Notes under the pieces: model-generated
What the model was told of the DNA's origin: nothing
Databases searched by the model: none
The model's input: the letters and a program-made list of their open reading frames with translations, nothing else
Assembly: GCA_024229515.1 (NCBI GenBank)
Contig: JAAESI010000112.1
Coordinates: 97,019 to 161,018 of the forward strand
DNA length: 64,000 nucleotides
Direction: 5' to 3'
Source of the DNA: Pseudomonadota bacterium
GTDB lineage: Bacteria; Myxococcota_A; UBA796; UBA9615
Shown: in pieces, positions 29,438-37,933 of the stretch
Layout: every line of letters starts with the position of its first letter
Position numbering within the stretch: position 1 is the stretch's first letter
Position numbers and translations under genes: made by a program

Positions 29438-29884
29438 ATGACTGATTTGGCAGAGGTCGACGCACCCGTAGCGATCACGATGATGGTGACCTGGACCGAT
29501 CCCGCAGCGATCGAGCTCCTTGAGGCTGCGATTGCCAACGCCGGCCACCTCAAGCCTCTCTGGGAGCGGATTCGGGTCCGCGAGGAGCCGGACGGTCGCG
29601 CCCTCGTCGGTGTGCCGGTCTCCAACAAGGTGACGCAGGAGACCTGCGACAACCACGCCCGCCACTTCTACTCGTTGCTCAACCTCCTCGGCGTGCCCCT
29701 GGTGCCGTCGCCGATGTCGCTGCAGCGCCTGGATGTGGCTGACGCCGCCACGGTTCGTCCGCTGCACTTCGAGGATCCGAAGGCTGCCGCCAAGGCCGCC
29801 AAGGCTGCTGAGAAGGCCGCCAAGGCCGAGGCCGCCGCCGCCGCGGCCGCGCTCGCCGCCGCCGCCGCCGCCCCGACCGAGTAG
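29438..29884 (+). CDS. hypothetical protein with Ala/Lys-rich helical tail
   Basis: 148 residues. The first ~105 form a compact domain (MTMMVTW-like strand, AIELLEAAIANAGHLKPLWER, HFYSLLNLLGVPLVPSP). The last 40 are AAKAAKAAEKAAKAEAAAAA-type repeats that should form a long helix or an extended basic arm, as in some DNA- or membrane-associated proteins. GAAGG lies seven bases before the ATG. The protein is not recognised. It converges with the M23 gene, the stops lying back to back. Confidence 0.72.
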   Translation: MTDLAEVDAPVAITMMVTWTDPAAIELLEAAIANAGHLKPLWERIRVREEPDGRALVGVPVSNKVTQETCDNHARHFYSLLNLLGVPLVPSPMSLQRLDVADAATVRPLHFEDPKAAAKAAKAAEKAAKAEAAAAAAALAAAAAAPTE

Positions 29885-31132
29885 TCAGCCCCGCTCGCGG
29901 CGCCGCCGCAGCACCCCCGCCAGTCCCATCAGCAACCCTCCGACCCTCGCGTCGGGGAGCGTGGACGTCTGCGCGCAGCCGGCGCAGCCCAGACCGCCCG
30001 TCTCCGTCGGTCGGATCTCCGAGCGGCGATCCGCGTCGGGGAAGAAGGGGGACGGCTCGGTGGCGCTGTCATCATCGTCGGCGCTGTCATCGTCGTCGTC
30101 GTCATCGTCGGTCGCATCGTCGTCGTCGGGGGCGATGTCGTCGTCATCGTCGCCGGCGGGGGTGCAGTCCGCTTCCAGGGTGAAGCTCGAGGCGGCCCCG
30201 TCCCAGCCGTCGACGATCACCGTGTAGGTCGTGCCCGCCACCGCCGCGAAGGTGACCGATTCGGCGTCCGTGTTCGAGTTGGTGGAGCCGCCCACGCAGG
30301 CCGAAGGCGTGCACTCGGCGCCATCGAGCACGAACAGGTCGAGGTCCGCGGAGTGACCGGTCAGGTCCACCACCACCTCCTCGGTTTCGCTGGCGACGAA
30401 GCTCCACGCCCGCTCGCCGCCGGTGTAGTTGAACTCCGTGCAGCTGTAGGTGATGACCCCGGATGTCTGGTCGTTGCTGGCGTTGATCGGCTCGCCGCAG
30501 GTCAGCGTGCCCGACGGCTCGCAGGGGAGGGAGCCGTCGCAGGTGAGGCCGGGCAGGCCGCCGTGGGTGCCCTGGTCGACCCAGTAGGTCGGGGGGGCCG
30601 AGCACGGACCGTCGAACGGATCGTGGGCCACGTTGTCGACCCGCGGTTCGAAGTGGAGGTGCGGTCCGGTGGAGTTCCCCGAGCTCCCCATCTCGCCGAG
30701 CTTCTGCCCGCAGGAGACGGTGTCGCCGAGCCCCACGGGGATGGACCACGTCTTCATGTGGGCGTAGTAGGTCACCTTGCCGTCAGCGTGGACCAGCTTG
30801 ACGTAGTTGCCGAATCCGCCCCCGCCGCCGCAGTTGCCGCTGGTGCAGTCGTCCGCGACGCCGTCGTTGATGTAGTCCACCACGCCGTCCGCGGCCGCCA
30901 CGATGTCCCGCCCGTCGTCCATGCCGGGGAAGCCGCCGCCGCCGAAGTCGGAGCCGTTGTGGCCGTTGTAGTAGATGCCGCCGCAGTTCCAGTCCTGGCC
31001 CCCCTGGTCCTTGTAGGCGGTGGGGTACCAGTGCGGGTAGTCGGCCGAGGAGGTGGGGAAGCGGTAGTTCTGCGCCGCCGCCGGGGACGCCAGCAGCAGC
31101 ACCGCGCCCGCGGTCAGGAGCGCTCGGATCAC
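29885..31132 (-). CDS. secreted M23-family peptidase with Asp-rich linker and MYXO-CTERM tail
   Basis: 415 residues, GTG start overlapping the upstream stop (GTGA). After a signal peptide (ALLTAGAVLLLASPAAA) comes an M23/LytM-like zinc peptidase domain with H58-x3-D62 (GHNGSDFGG), H125 and H158-x-H160 (GPHLHFE). It would cleave peptidoglycan cross-bridges or other Gly-rich peptides. A pre-peptidase-type beta-sandwich follows at about 230-335, then a DDDD linker (about 338-370) and a MYXO-CTERM-like end: GCAGCAQTS, a short hydrophobic stretch GGLLMGLAGVL and RRRRER. It is the last gene of the proteolysis operon. Confidence 0.9.
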   Translation of the reverse strand: MIRALLTAGAVLLLASPAAAQNYRFPTSSADYPHWYPTAYKDQGGQDWNCGGIYYNGHNGSDFGGGGFPGMDDGRDIVAAADGVVDYINDGVADDCTSGNCGGGGGFGNYVKLVHADGKVTYYAHMKTWSIPVGLGDTVSCGQKLGEMGSSGNSTGPHLHFEPRVDNVAHDPFDGPCSAPPTYWVDQGTHGGLPGLTCDGSLPCEPSGTLTCGEPINASNDQTSGVITYSCTEFNYTGGERAWSFVASETEEVVVDLTGHSADLDLFVLDGAECTPSACVGGSTNSNTDAESVTFAAVAGTTYTVIVDGWDGAASSFTLEADCTPAGDDDDDIAPDDDDATDDDDDDDDSADDDDSATEPSPFFPDADRRSEIRPTETGGLGCAGCAQTSTLPDARVGGLLMGLAGVLRRRRERG

Positions 31133-32259
31133 CGCCGGTCCGTGATGGCGCCGACCACCCGCTTGTCCTCGACCCGGAGGGTCACGCGGGACGCGGTGGG
31201 GTCGCTGTAGGCGTCGAAGACCGCACCCTCCAGCGCCCGCTCGAGGCCCGCACCGAGGCCACGGGCTCCGGTCTGGCGCTTGATCGCACCCTGGATGAGG
31301 AGGTCGTAGACGTCGTCGGTGACCTCGAGCGCGATCCCCGCAAGGTCCAACTCGCGGCGCCGCCCGGGGATGACCTGAAGTTCGAGGATCTGCCGCAGCG
31401 TGGCGGCATCCAAGGGCTCGAACGGCACGATGCGGTTGAACCGGCCGATCAGCTCCGGGAGGAAGCCGAACGCCTGGAAGCTGCCCACGTCCTCCAGCTC
31501 GTCGGCGTCGTACGTGACCGCGATCTCCTCCCGCTTGACCCGCTCCTTGCTGAACCCCATGCCGGCGTCCTTGCGGCGGCGCCGGGTGACGGTCTTGAGG
31601 CCGGAGAAGGCGCCCGCGCCGATGAACGCGATGTCGCCGGTGGGGATGAGCATCTGCTGGTGGTAGGTCGAGTGGTCCAGCCCCGTGGAGACCGGGACCT
31701 CGGACGACTCGAGCAGCTTGAGCAGCTCGCGCTGCACGCCGATGCCGGTGACGTCCTTGGTGGTGCCGGCGCCGGAGAAGACCGCCCGGTTGCTGCCGGA
31801 GGCGAGCTTGTCGAACTCGTCCAGGCAGACGATGCCGATGCGGGTGAGGATCGGGTCCATGTGGGCCGCGTACAGCAGCCGCGTCAGCACCGAGCTGACG
31901 TCTCCGCCCACGTAGCCGGTCTCGGACAGCGTGGTCACGTCCACGATGCAGGTCGGGAGCCGCAACGCCTCGCGGAAGAGCAGCTCCACGGCGAACGTCT
32001 TGCCGCAGCCGGTGGGGCCGATCAGGAGGTGGTTCTCCTTGGGCGGGAGGTCGTCCTTGGCGATGCCGTCGAGGTAGACGTAGCGCAGGCGGCGGACGTG
32101 GCGGTGGGCCATCAGCGACAGCGCCCGGCGGCCCGCTTCCTGCCCGACGTAGCCGCGGTCGGCGAGCCCGTCGAAGATCTCCCGCGGCGTGGGCAGGGGG
32201 AGCTGCTCCACCAGCGAGCGGAGGTCCGAAGTCGGCGGCGGCGCGGTCTGCGGGGTCAT
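31129..32259 (-). CDS. ClpX-like AAA+ unfoldase lacking the zinc-binding domain
   Basis: 376 residues against about 420 for ClpX. Walker A GPTGCGKT (81-88), Walker B IGIVCLDEFD (141-150), pore loop GYVG (115-118) and sensor-type FLPELIGRF are all present, as is the C-terminal ARGL motif (KRQTGARGL). The N-terminal C4 zinc domain that recruits adaptors is missing; the protein begins with a short PTPREIFDGL helix. The ClpP-docking loop reads MGF (in GMGFS) instead of IGF, so ClpP binding is possible but unproven. ATGA overlap with the M28-like gene and GTGA with the M23 gene place it in a four-gene operon. Confidence 0.92.
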   Translation of the reverse strand: MTPQTAPPPTSDLRSLVEQLPLPTPREIFDGLADRGYVGQEAGRRALSLMAHRHVRRLRYVYLDGIAKDDLPPKENHLLIGPTGCGKTFAVELLFREALRLPTCIVDVTTLSETGYVGGDVSSVLTRLLYAAHMDPILTRIGIVCLDEFDKLASGSNRAVFSGAGTTKDVTGIGVQRELLKLLESSEVPVSTGLDHSTYHQQMLIPTGDIAFIGAGAFSGLKTVTRRRRKDAGMGFSKERVKREEIAVTYDADELEDVGSFQAFGFLPELIGRFNRIVPFEPLDAATLRQILELQVIPGRRRELDLAGIALEVTDDVYDLLIQGAIKRQTGARGLGAGLERALEGAVFDAYSDPTASRVTLRVEDKRVVGAITDRR

Positions 32260-33107
32260 CGGGGCGATTCTGGCACGCGAAGCAGATCCAGCAGCACCGA
32301 TCCGACCTGGCCCAACGAGTCGGGGTCGCAGTGCTCGGGCAGGTCCGCGTGGGTGTGCCACTGCGGGTAGTCGATGTCGATGAGGCAGATGGCGGTCCGG
32401 CCGGCGTCCAGGAAGGGGCCGTGGTCGGAGTAGATCCAGTGCACTTCGTTGTCGAAGAAGGCGGGATGGCCGGCGGCGCGGCCACGCTGAAACAGGTCCA
32501 CGAACAGGGCATGGCCCGCCGGGTTCTGCAGGCTGTTGCCTTCGATGTTGAGCCTCATGTTCCGACCTCCGACCATGTCGAGCGCGATGACGCGGTCGGC
32601 GTCGAAGCCCTCGCCGGGATCGCCCACGAAGCGTCGCGAACCGACCGCGTATTCGAAGCCCTCCAGCCCCCCGAGGTCTTCCCCGTCGAACCACGCGAGC
32701 ACGACGTCGCCCGCCGGTGGCTCCTCGGCGAGGGCGCGCGCCAGCTCCAGCATCACGGCGGTGCCGGAGCCGCCGTCGTTGGCGGCGGGGATGGGGAGCA
32801 GCCGCTTGCTCGGGTCGGGGTCGTGGTCGGCGATCCAGCGGGCGTCGTAGTGGCTCCCCAGCAGGGTCGACGGGGCGGTCGGGTCGTGGCCGGGGATGCG
32901 GACGAGCACGTTGGTCAGGCGGGTCGGCTCCTCCCGGAAGGTGACGTCCCACTGCTGCAGCGTCGGTTCGAAGCCGAACCCCGCGAGGCGCTGGGCGAAC
33001 AGGTCGGAGCAGGCGCGGTGCCCCTCGGTCCCGGGAGCCCGGACCCCCAGCGCGACCTGGTCGAGCAGGGTCTGGAAGGCCGCCGCGGGGTCGAAGATCG
33101 ACGGCAC
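32256..33107 (-). CDS. M28-type zinc hydrolase, glutaminyl-cyclase-like
   Basis: 283 residues, GTG start. M28 motifs are visible: GSHYDAR (~83), ANDGGSGTAV with the bridging Asp (~109), AWFDGEDLGG with Glu/Asp ligands (~140), ALDMVGG (~173) and YSDHGPFLDAG followed by DYPQWHTHADLPE with a late His (~257). The SDHGPFL and WHT-x-DLPE segments resemble glutaminyl-peptide cyclotransferases, which convert N-terminal Gln to pyroglutamate; an aminopeptidase is the alternative. No signal peptide is visible. It lies two bases after the M1 peptidase gene and overlaps the ClpX-like gene. Confidence 0.88.
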   Translation of the reverse strand: MPSIFDPAAAFQTLLDQVALGVRAPGTEGHRACSDLFAQRLAGFGFEPTLQQWDVTFREEPTRLTNVLVRIPGHDPTAPSTLLGSHYDARWIADHDPDPSKRLLPIPAANDGGSGTAVMLELARALAEEPPAGDVVLAWFDGEDLGGLEGFEYAVGSRRFVGDPGEGFDADRVIALDMVGGRNMRLNIEGNSLQNPAGHALFVDLFQRGRAAGHPAFFDNEVHWIYSDHGPFLDAGRTAICLIDIDYPQWHTHADLPEHCDPDSLGQVGSVLLDLLRVPESPR

Positions 33108-33109
33108 CC

Positions 33110-35740
33110 TCAGCGACGCTCCTCGAGGTCCTTGAGCTCCTGCTCCGCCGCGTCGAGCCGCTCCTCGAGCTGCCTCAGGCGGGCGTCGAGCTCACCGTCG
33201 GTGGGATCGGGATCGGTGTCCTTGCGCTTGCGGATGGCCTTGATGGCGGCGTCGATGGGATCGAGCAGATCGGGGTCGGTCTCGAACCGCTTCGCCGCCT
33301 CCAGGGCCGCGATGGAGCGGTCGTCGCCGACCTGGGCGAGGATCTGTCGGGCCAGTTGCCGAGTGCGCAGGTCGGAGTTCGTCAGGAGCGCCTCCGCGTC
33401 GCGGGCGATCGGACGGCGGGCGGCGTCCCGCTCGAGGCCGACAGGCTCGCGGTTGGCGATGTGCACCGACGCCCACAGCGCCGAGTGGAGGAAGCCTCGG
33501 TCGGTGCCGGGGGTGCGGTAGCGGGCCAACGCGCGCAGGTCGGCGGCGACGCCGTGCTTGCTGAGGATGTCCGCGCCGGCTCGCTCTACCTGGTGGTCCC
33601 AGCTGTCTCCCTGGAGCATGGTGAGGGCCAGGGACCGGGCCCCCGCCTCCTGCAGCTTGCCCAGCGCACGCACCGCGTCGGCCTGCACGTAGGCGGTGCG
33701 ATCGTTGGTCACGGCGGACTTCAAGGCGGCGACGACGGTGGGGGTCGCGACGCCCTGGCCGAGCGCCTTGGCGATCGCCCCGCGCACCCGCGAGCTGGCC
33801 TGCTCGTCACCGGACCGGGCTCGGCGATGGCCGGCGGCGAGCTGCTCGACGAGCACCGCGGTCGAAGCGTCGTCCCGCCACGCGCCGAGCACCTCGGCCG
33901 CCTTCTGCCGCCACTCGGGGGCCTGGGCGGGATCGGCGAGGATGGCGGCCACGGCCTCCCGCTCGTCGTCGTCGGGCCGGCCGTCCTTGGTCTGGAGCGC
34001 ATCGAGGGCGAGCATCACCGTGTACGGGTGTTCGCTCCCGAGCGCCGCGATGAGCTCGGCCCCGCTGCGCTTGTGGTTGATCTCGGCGAGCAGCCCCCCG
34101 AGGGGGTCGATGGCGACGTACTGCAGTTCCCCTTCGATCGCCCAGGAAGCGGCTACGGCCTTGCCGCCGTCGAGCCATAGGCGTTCGACCCGGGTGCCCG
34201 CCGAGGTCGCGATCTCCACGTCGATCGGGAGCACGAACAGCGGCTGCAGGCCCTCGACCGTCTGCGTCTGCTCGATGTCGACCCGGAGCCGGCCCGCCTC
34301 GAGGTCCAGGCTGTGCTTCACCTTCAGCTTCGGATGCCCCACGAGGTAGACCCACTGGTCGAAGAACCAGTCCAGGTTCTCCCCGGTGACCTCCTCGAAG
34401 GCCGCGCGCAGGTGCTCGGTCTGCACCAGCGAGTGCTGGTGCCGCGACGTGTACAGCGCCATCGAACGATCGAAGGCGTCGTCCCCGAGCATTGCGCGGA
34501 GCATGCGCAGCACCGAGGAGCCCTTGCCGTAGGGGTTGGCGGAGCGCTCGCCGTCGGTCTGGTTGTAGAAGGTCCGCACCATCGGACGGCCGGTGCCGTC
34601 GTCGGCGTTGCGGATGCCCCGGTAGACCCGCCACGCCTGGGCGGCGTCGTGTTCCGGGCCGAGCTTGCTGCGCGCCCAGCGGGCGGCGAAGTAGGTGGCG
34701 AACCCCTCGTTGAGCCACATCTCCCGCCAGTTCGCGCAGGTCAGCTGATCCCCGTACCACTGGTGCGCCAGCTCGTGGGAGACGAGGCCGTTGCGGTCGC
34801 CGCTGTCGTCCCACACCGACAGCGGCGCGAGCACGTCGTCGGTGTTGATGGTGGCGGTGGTGTTCTCCATGCCGCCGTACATGAACCGCTGCACGAAGAT
34901 CTGCCGGTAGACGGGGTACGGGTAGGCGACCCCGGTCTCCTTCTGGAACAGGGCGAGCATCGCCTCGGTGTGCTGGGTCACCCGCATGGCGGTCGCCTCG
35001 TCGATGCCCGGGCCGACCCACGTCTCCAGCGGGGTCTGGCCCGCCGTGTGGTGCTCGTAGACGGTGTAGGGACCGACGGCGAGGGCGACGAGGTAGCTGA
35101 CGATGTCCTGCTCGGTGAGGGCGTAGTGCCAGGTCTTCCACCCCGGCTTGTCGGCGGCGTCCTCGGTGCTGAGGTGCGCGCCGTTGCTGGCCACGCTGAA
35201 CTGGCCGTCGGCGGTGAAGCGGCCCTCGTAGGTGAAGCGATCCGAGGGGTCGTCCCAGGCCGGGTACCAGTGGCGGTGGTCGACGTCTTCGCCCTGGCTC
35301 CAGACCTCGTGGTAGCCGTCGGGGGAGTCCTTGCCGGGGGCCCGGAAGTGCAGGCCGTTGGTCGGCGTCGCCGAGTAGCGCACCACCAGCTGCAGCGGCG
35401 TGCCGCGCTTCGTCGTCGGGGGCAGATCCACGAACAGCTTGTGGTCCGTCTGGCGGTAGCCGACGTCGGCCCCATCGACCTGCACGGCGTCGATGTGGAG
35501 GGCGATCTGGTCGAACACGACGACGCGGATCCCGTCGCGCAGCGGGACCGCCGTCCAAGTCGCAGACCCGGACACGGAACGGCCGACGACGTCGACGGTC
35601 AGGTCGAGCGCGAGGTGCTCCAGATCGACCGTGCGGACCGGGTTGATGGCGTCGCGTCCCTCGGACTGCAGTGCGCCGACGTCCTCGGCGAGGGCGGCGA
35701 TGGGGAACAGGAGGAGGGCGAGGAGGAGGAATCGAAGCAC
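33110..35740 (-). CDS. exported M1-family aminopeptidase with C-terminal HEAT repeats
   Basis: 876 residues, GTG start. Signal peptide MLRFLLLALLLFPIAALA. The M1 catalytic domain has the exopeptidase motif GGMEN (289-293) and the zinc site HELAH (322-326) with the third ligand E345 (HEXXHx18E). The catalytic Tyr would be near YGKGSSVL. From about 560 the protein is made of HEAT-type helical repeats, ending in a Glu/Arg-rich coiled coil (RLRQLEERLDAAEQELKDLE). It should remove N-terminal residues from peptides outside the cytoplasm. It is the first gene of the operon; a TATCGT box lies 15 nt upstream. Confidence 0.95.
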   Translation of the reverse strand: MLRFLLLALLLFPIAALAEDVGALQSEGRDAINPVRTVDLEHLALDLTVDVVGRSVSGSATWTAVPLRDGIRVVVFDQIALHIDAVQVDGADVGYRQTDHKLFVDLPPTTKRGTPLQLVVRYSATPTNGLHFRAPGKDSPDGYHEVWSQGEDVDHRHWYPAWDDPSDRFTYEGRFTADGQFSVASNGAHLSTEDAADKPGWKTWHYALTEQDIVSYLVALAVGPYTVYEHHTAGQTPLETWVGPGIDEATAMRVTQHTEAMLALFQKETGVAYPYPVYRQIFVQRFMYGGMENTTATINTDDVLAPLSVWDDSGDRNGLVSHELAHQWYGDQLTCANWREMWLNEGFATYFAARWARSKLGPEHDAAQAWRVYRGIRNADDGTGRPMVRTFYNQTDGERSANPYGKGSSVLRMLRAMLGDDAFDRSMALYTSRHQHSLVQTEHLRAAFEEVTGENLDWFFDQWVYLVGHPKLKVKHSLDLEAGRLRVDIEQTQTVEGLQPLFVLPIDVEIATSAGTRVERLWLDGGKAVAASWAIEGELQYVAIDPLGGLLAEINHKRSGAELIAALGSEHPYTVMLALDALQTKDGRPDDDEREAVAAILADPAQAPEWRQKAAEVLGAWRDDASTAVLVEQLAAGHRRARSGDEQASSRVRGAIAKALGQGVATPTVVAALKSAVTNDRTAYVQADAVRALGKLQEAGARSLALTMLQGDSWDHQVERAGADILSKHGVAADLRALARYRTPGTDRGFLHSALWASVHIANREPVGLERDAARRPIARDAEALLTNSDLRTRQLARQILAQVGDDRSIAALEAAKRFETDPDLLDPIDAAIKAIRKRKDTDPDPTDGELDARLRQLEERLDAAEQELKDLEERR

Positions 35741-35749
35741 GGGGTCGAG

Positions 35750-35755
35750 ACGATA
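35750..35755 (-). promoter_or_regulatory. -10-like box TATCGT for the M1 peptidase operon
   Basis: Read on the minus strand, its first base (35755) is 15 nt before the GTG at 35740. A second box for the divergent gene lies only 16 bases away. Confidence 0.4.
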
Positions 35756-35771
35756 GACGATCCCCCGGCGC

Positions 35772-35777
35772 TACACT
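35772..35777 (+). promoter_or_regulatory. -10-like box TACACT
   Basis: The first base is 12 nt upstream of the GTG at 35784, in a 43-bp divergent gap. Transcription would start at the GTG itself. Confidence 0.45.
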
Positions 35778-35783
35778 CCTGCC

Positions 35784-36596
35784 GTGGATGAGCCCGTCAT
35801 CGGCCGCCTTCTGGTGGTCCTCGTGATCGTCGTCGCCGCGCTGCTGGGGACCCGCAGTTGGTTGGGCGGCCGGCACGCCGATGGCGTCACCGCGGACGTG
35901 CGCGGGCAGGGGCCGAACACCTTCCGTTACGAGCCGATGCCGGGGCGGTGGCTGCAGGAGATCCGGGTCGAAGGGGGCGAGCACGTGCTGGTCCCCGTCG
36001 ACATCAGCCGGAACGAGGACGGCAGCAGCCACCTCTCGATGCCGTGGCGCCCGCCCGAGCCGGACGTGTTCGGGCTTCCCCCCTGGATCCAGGAGCACGC
36101 GGGGAACATCCGCGTGCGCATCGACGTCGAGAACACGGGCCACGTGATCGACGTGGTCGGACCGGACGACTACTTCGAGTCGTTGGGGGAGGATGACGCG
36201 GCGACGGCGGACGCGCTCCGGGCGCTCCACATCGAAGAGCAGATCGACGCGGTGATGCGCTGGCAGCTGACGTCCGTGATGGGCCAGCCATCCATCGTGG
36301 AAGCGACGTGGACGGCCGAGGGGAGCTTTCCGGGACTCGCCACGCTCCCGTCGTGGACGGGCGAGTTCACCTACCGGGTCGACTCGGATCAGCCATGCCC
36401 CCCCGCGGCCGTCGAGGAGGAGTCCTGCGCCGGCGTGAGCGTCACCGCGGAAGGACTGTCGGCGGCCCTGATCGTCGGTCGGACCACGGGGATGGAGTGG
36501 GAAGCGATGCTCGACCGCCTCCACGACGGCCAACGCCGCACGGTCACCCGTCGCTTGCTGAGGCCCGAGGACGCGCCGGCTCCCGCTGCTCCGTGA
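35784..36596 (+). CDS. membrane-anchored protein of unknown function
   Basis: 270 residues. One N-terminal membrane anchor (about 8-27, LLVVLVIVVAALLGTRSW) precedes an exported domain of mixed strands and helices with no recognised family. Two Cys near residues 205 and 213 could form a disulfide (QPCPPAAVEEESC). It has no ribosome-binding site and probably a leaderless start. The next gene begins five bases after its stop. Confidence 0.75.
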   Translation: MDEPVIGRLLVVLVIVVAALLGTRSWLGGRHADGVTADVRGQGPNTFRYEPMPGRWLQEIRVEGGEHVLVPVDISRNEDGSSHLSMPWRPPEPDVFGLPPWIQEHAGNIRVRIDVENTGHVIDVVGPDDYFESLGEDDAATADALRALHIEEQIDAVMRWQLTSVMGQPSIVEATWTAEGSFPGLATLPSWTGEFTYRVDSDQPCPPAAVEEESCAGVSVTAEGLSAALIVGRTTGMEWEAMLDRLHDGQRRTVTRRLLRPEDAPAPAAP

Positions 36597-36600
36597 CATC

Positions 36601-37923
36601 ATGAGCGGGATGCGCTCCCTGCCCCTGTTGCTCGCCTTCGCCCTGGTGGGCTGCGCCGAGGTCGGCACCGCTGAGCCGCCGACTCCCCGGCAGGCGTCCG
36701 CGACCCCCACGCTGGCCATCACCTCACCGACGGCGGGGGAGACTCTGCCGCTCCTCGCGGATGCGCCCCGCACGCTCTCGATCAGCTTCGACGTCACCGA
36801 CTTCACCCTCCGCGAGCCGGGGACCTGCCTGGCGTCCGAGGCGCCCTGCGGTCACGTCGTGGTGCACGTCGATGGAGACGCCTGCAACGCCGACGGGGCC
36901 GACTTCAACGCGGCCGGAGCCGGCAGCCCGGTCGGGGCGGCGTTGCTGCACTGCCCGGAGTCCGCGGGGGCCCACACCTTCACGCTGACCCTCGCCAACG
37001 ACGACCGCACGCCGTGGACCGGCGCTGACGGTGCCGGCGTCACGGCCTCGGTGGCGGCGACCACGGAGGTGCCGTCGCTGTACGAGCGGCTCGGCGGGCC
37101 CGACTCCATCCGGGGGTTCGTCTCGGCCGCGCTCGGGCTGCACGTGCTCCCCGACAACCGGATCAACGCGTACTTCCACAACGGGGACCTGGACCTGAGC
37201 TTCATCGTCGACTGCCTCGCGGACCAGCTCGGCGAAGCCGCCGGAGGCACCGAGGAGTACGCCTGCCGTTCGATGTTGGAGGCCCACGCGGGGCTGGGCA
37301 TCAGCCCGACCGACTTCGCCAACTTCGTCGCCGACGTGGAGGAGGCGGGGCTGTACGGCGGCGTGGGGCCGGCCGATGTCGCTGAGGTCGTCGCGATCCT
37401 GGAGTCGACCGAGGCGGACATCGTCGAGGACCCCGGTGGCGACAACTCCCTGTACCAGCGGCTGGGCCGGCGCCCCGGCATCGAGGCGGTCGTCGACCAG
37501 TTCGCCGATGCGCTGCTCGCGGACCTGTCGCTGTCGCCGTTCTTCGTGCCCGATGGCGGCACCGGGCCGGTCTACAACGCCCGCACGGGCTTGTGCATCA
37601 CGCGCCTGATCTGCGCCATCGACGGACCCTGCGACTACGGCGAGGGGACCGAGCCAGAGCTGGAGGGGACCCCCTGCCTGAGCATGCGCGACAGCCACGT
37701 CGGCCGGACCGATCCGGAGGGCAACGCCATCGCCCTGGCCCACTTCGGCCGCCTCGCGGATCTGCTCGTGCAGGAACTGGACGCCGCCGGGGTCCCGCCC
37801 CTGGATCAAGAGCTCGTGGTCGGCGCCCTGATCCCCACCTGCTGCGACATCGTGGGCGACAACACCGAATGCCAGGCGCTCTTCGACTCCGTCGGAGTGG
37901 ATCTCACCTGCGATGGCGGCTAG
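36601..37923 (+). CDS. lipoprotein with two truncated-hemoglobin-like domains
   Basis: 440 residues. Signal peptide with lipobox (LAFALVGC, Cys18). A beta-rich region (about 38-150) is followed by two group I truncated-globin-like domains. The first starts SLYERLGGPDSIRGFV (159) and has a candidate proximal His229 in MLEAHAGLGIS; the second starts SLYQRLGRRPGIEAVVDQF (283) with candidate His366 in MRDSHVG. The second has an inserted Cys-rich loop (LCITRLICAIDGPC). Globins are normally cytoplasmic; here they would be exported and lipid-anchored. Heme binding is inferred from these motifs. A second ATG at 36610 is an alternative start. Confidence 0.82.
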   Translation: MSGMRSLPLLLAFALVGCAEVGTAEPPTPRQASATPTLAITSPTAGETLPLLADAPRTLSISFDVTDFTLREPGTCLASEAPCGHVVVHVDGDACNADGADFNAAGAGSPVGAALLHCPESAGAHTFTLTLANDDRTPWTGADGAGVTASVAATTEVPSLYERLGGPDSIRGFVSAALGLHVLPDNRINAYFHNGDLDLSFIVDCLADQLGEAAGGTEEYACRSMLEAHAGLGISPTDFANFVADVEEAGLYGGVGPADVAEVVAILESTEADIVEDPGGDNSLYQRLGRRPGIEAVVDQFADALLADLSLSPFFVPDGGTGPVYNARTGLCITRLICAIDGPCDYGEGTEPELEGTPCLSMRDSHVGRTDPEGNAIALAHFGRLADLLVQELDAAGVPPLDQELVVGALIPTCCDIVGDNTECQALFDSVGVDLTCDGG

Positions 37924-37933
37924 GTAGAGACTC

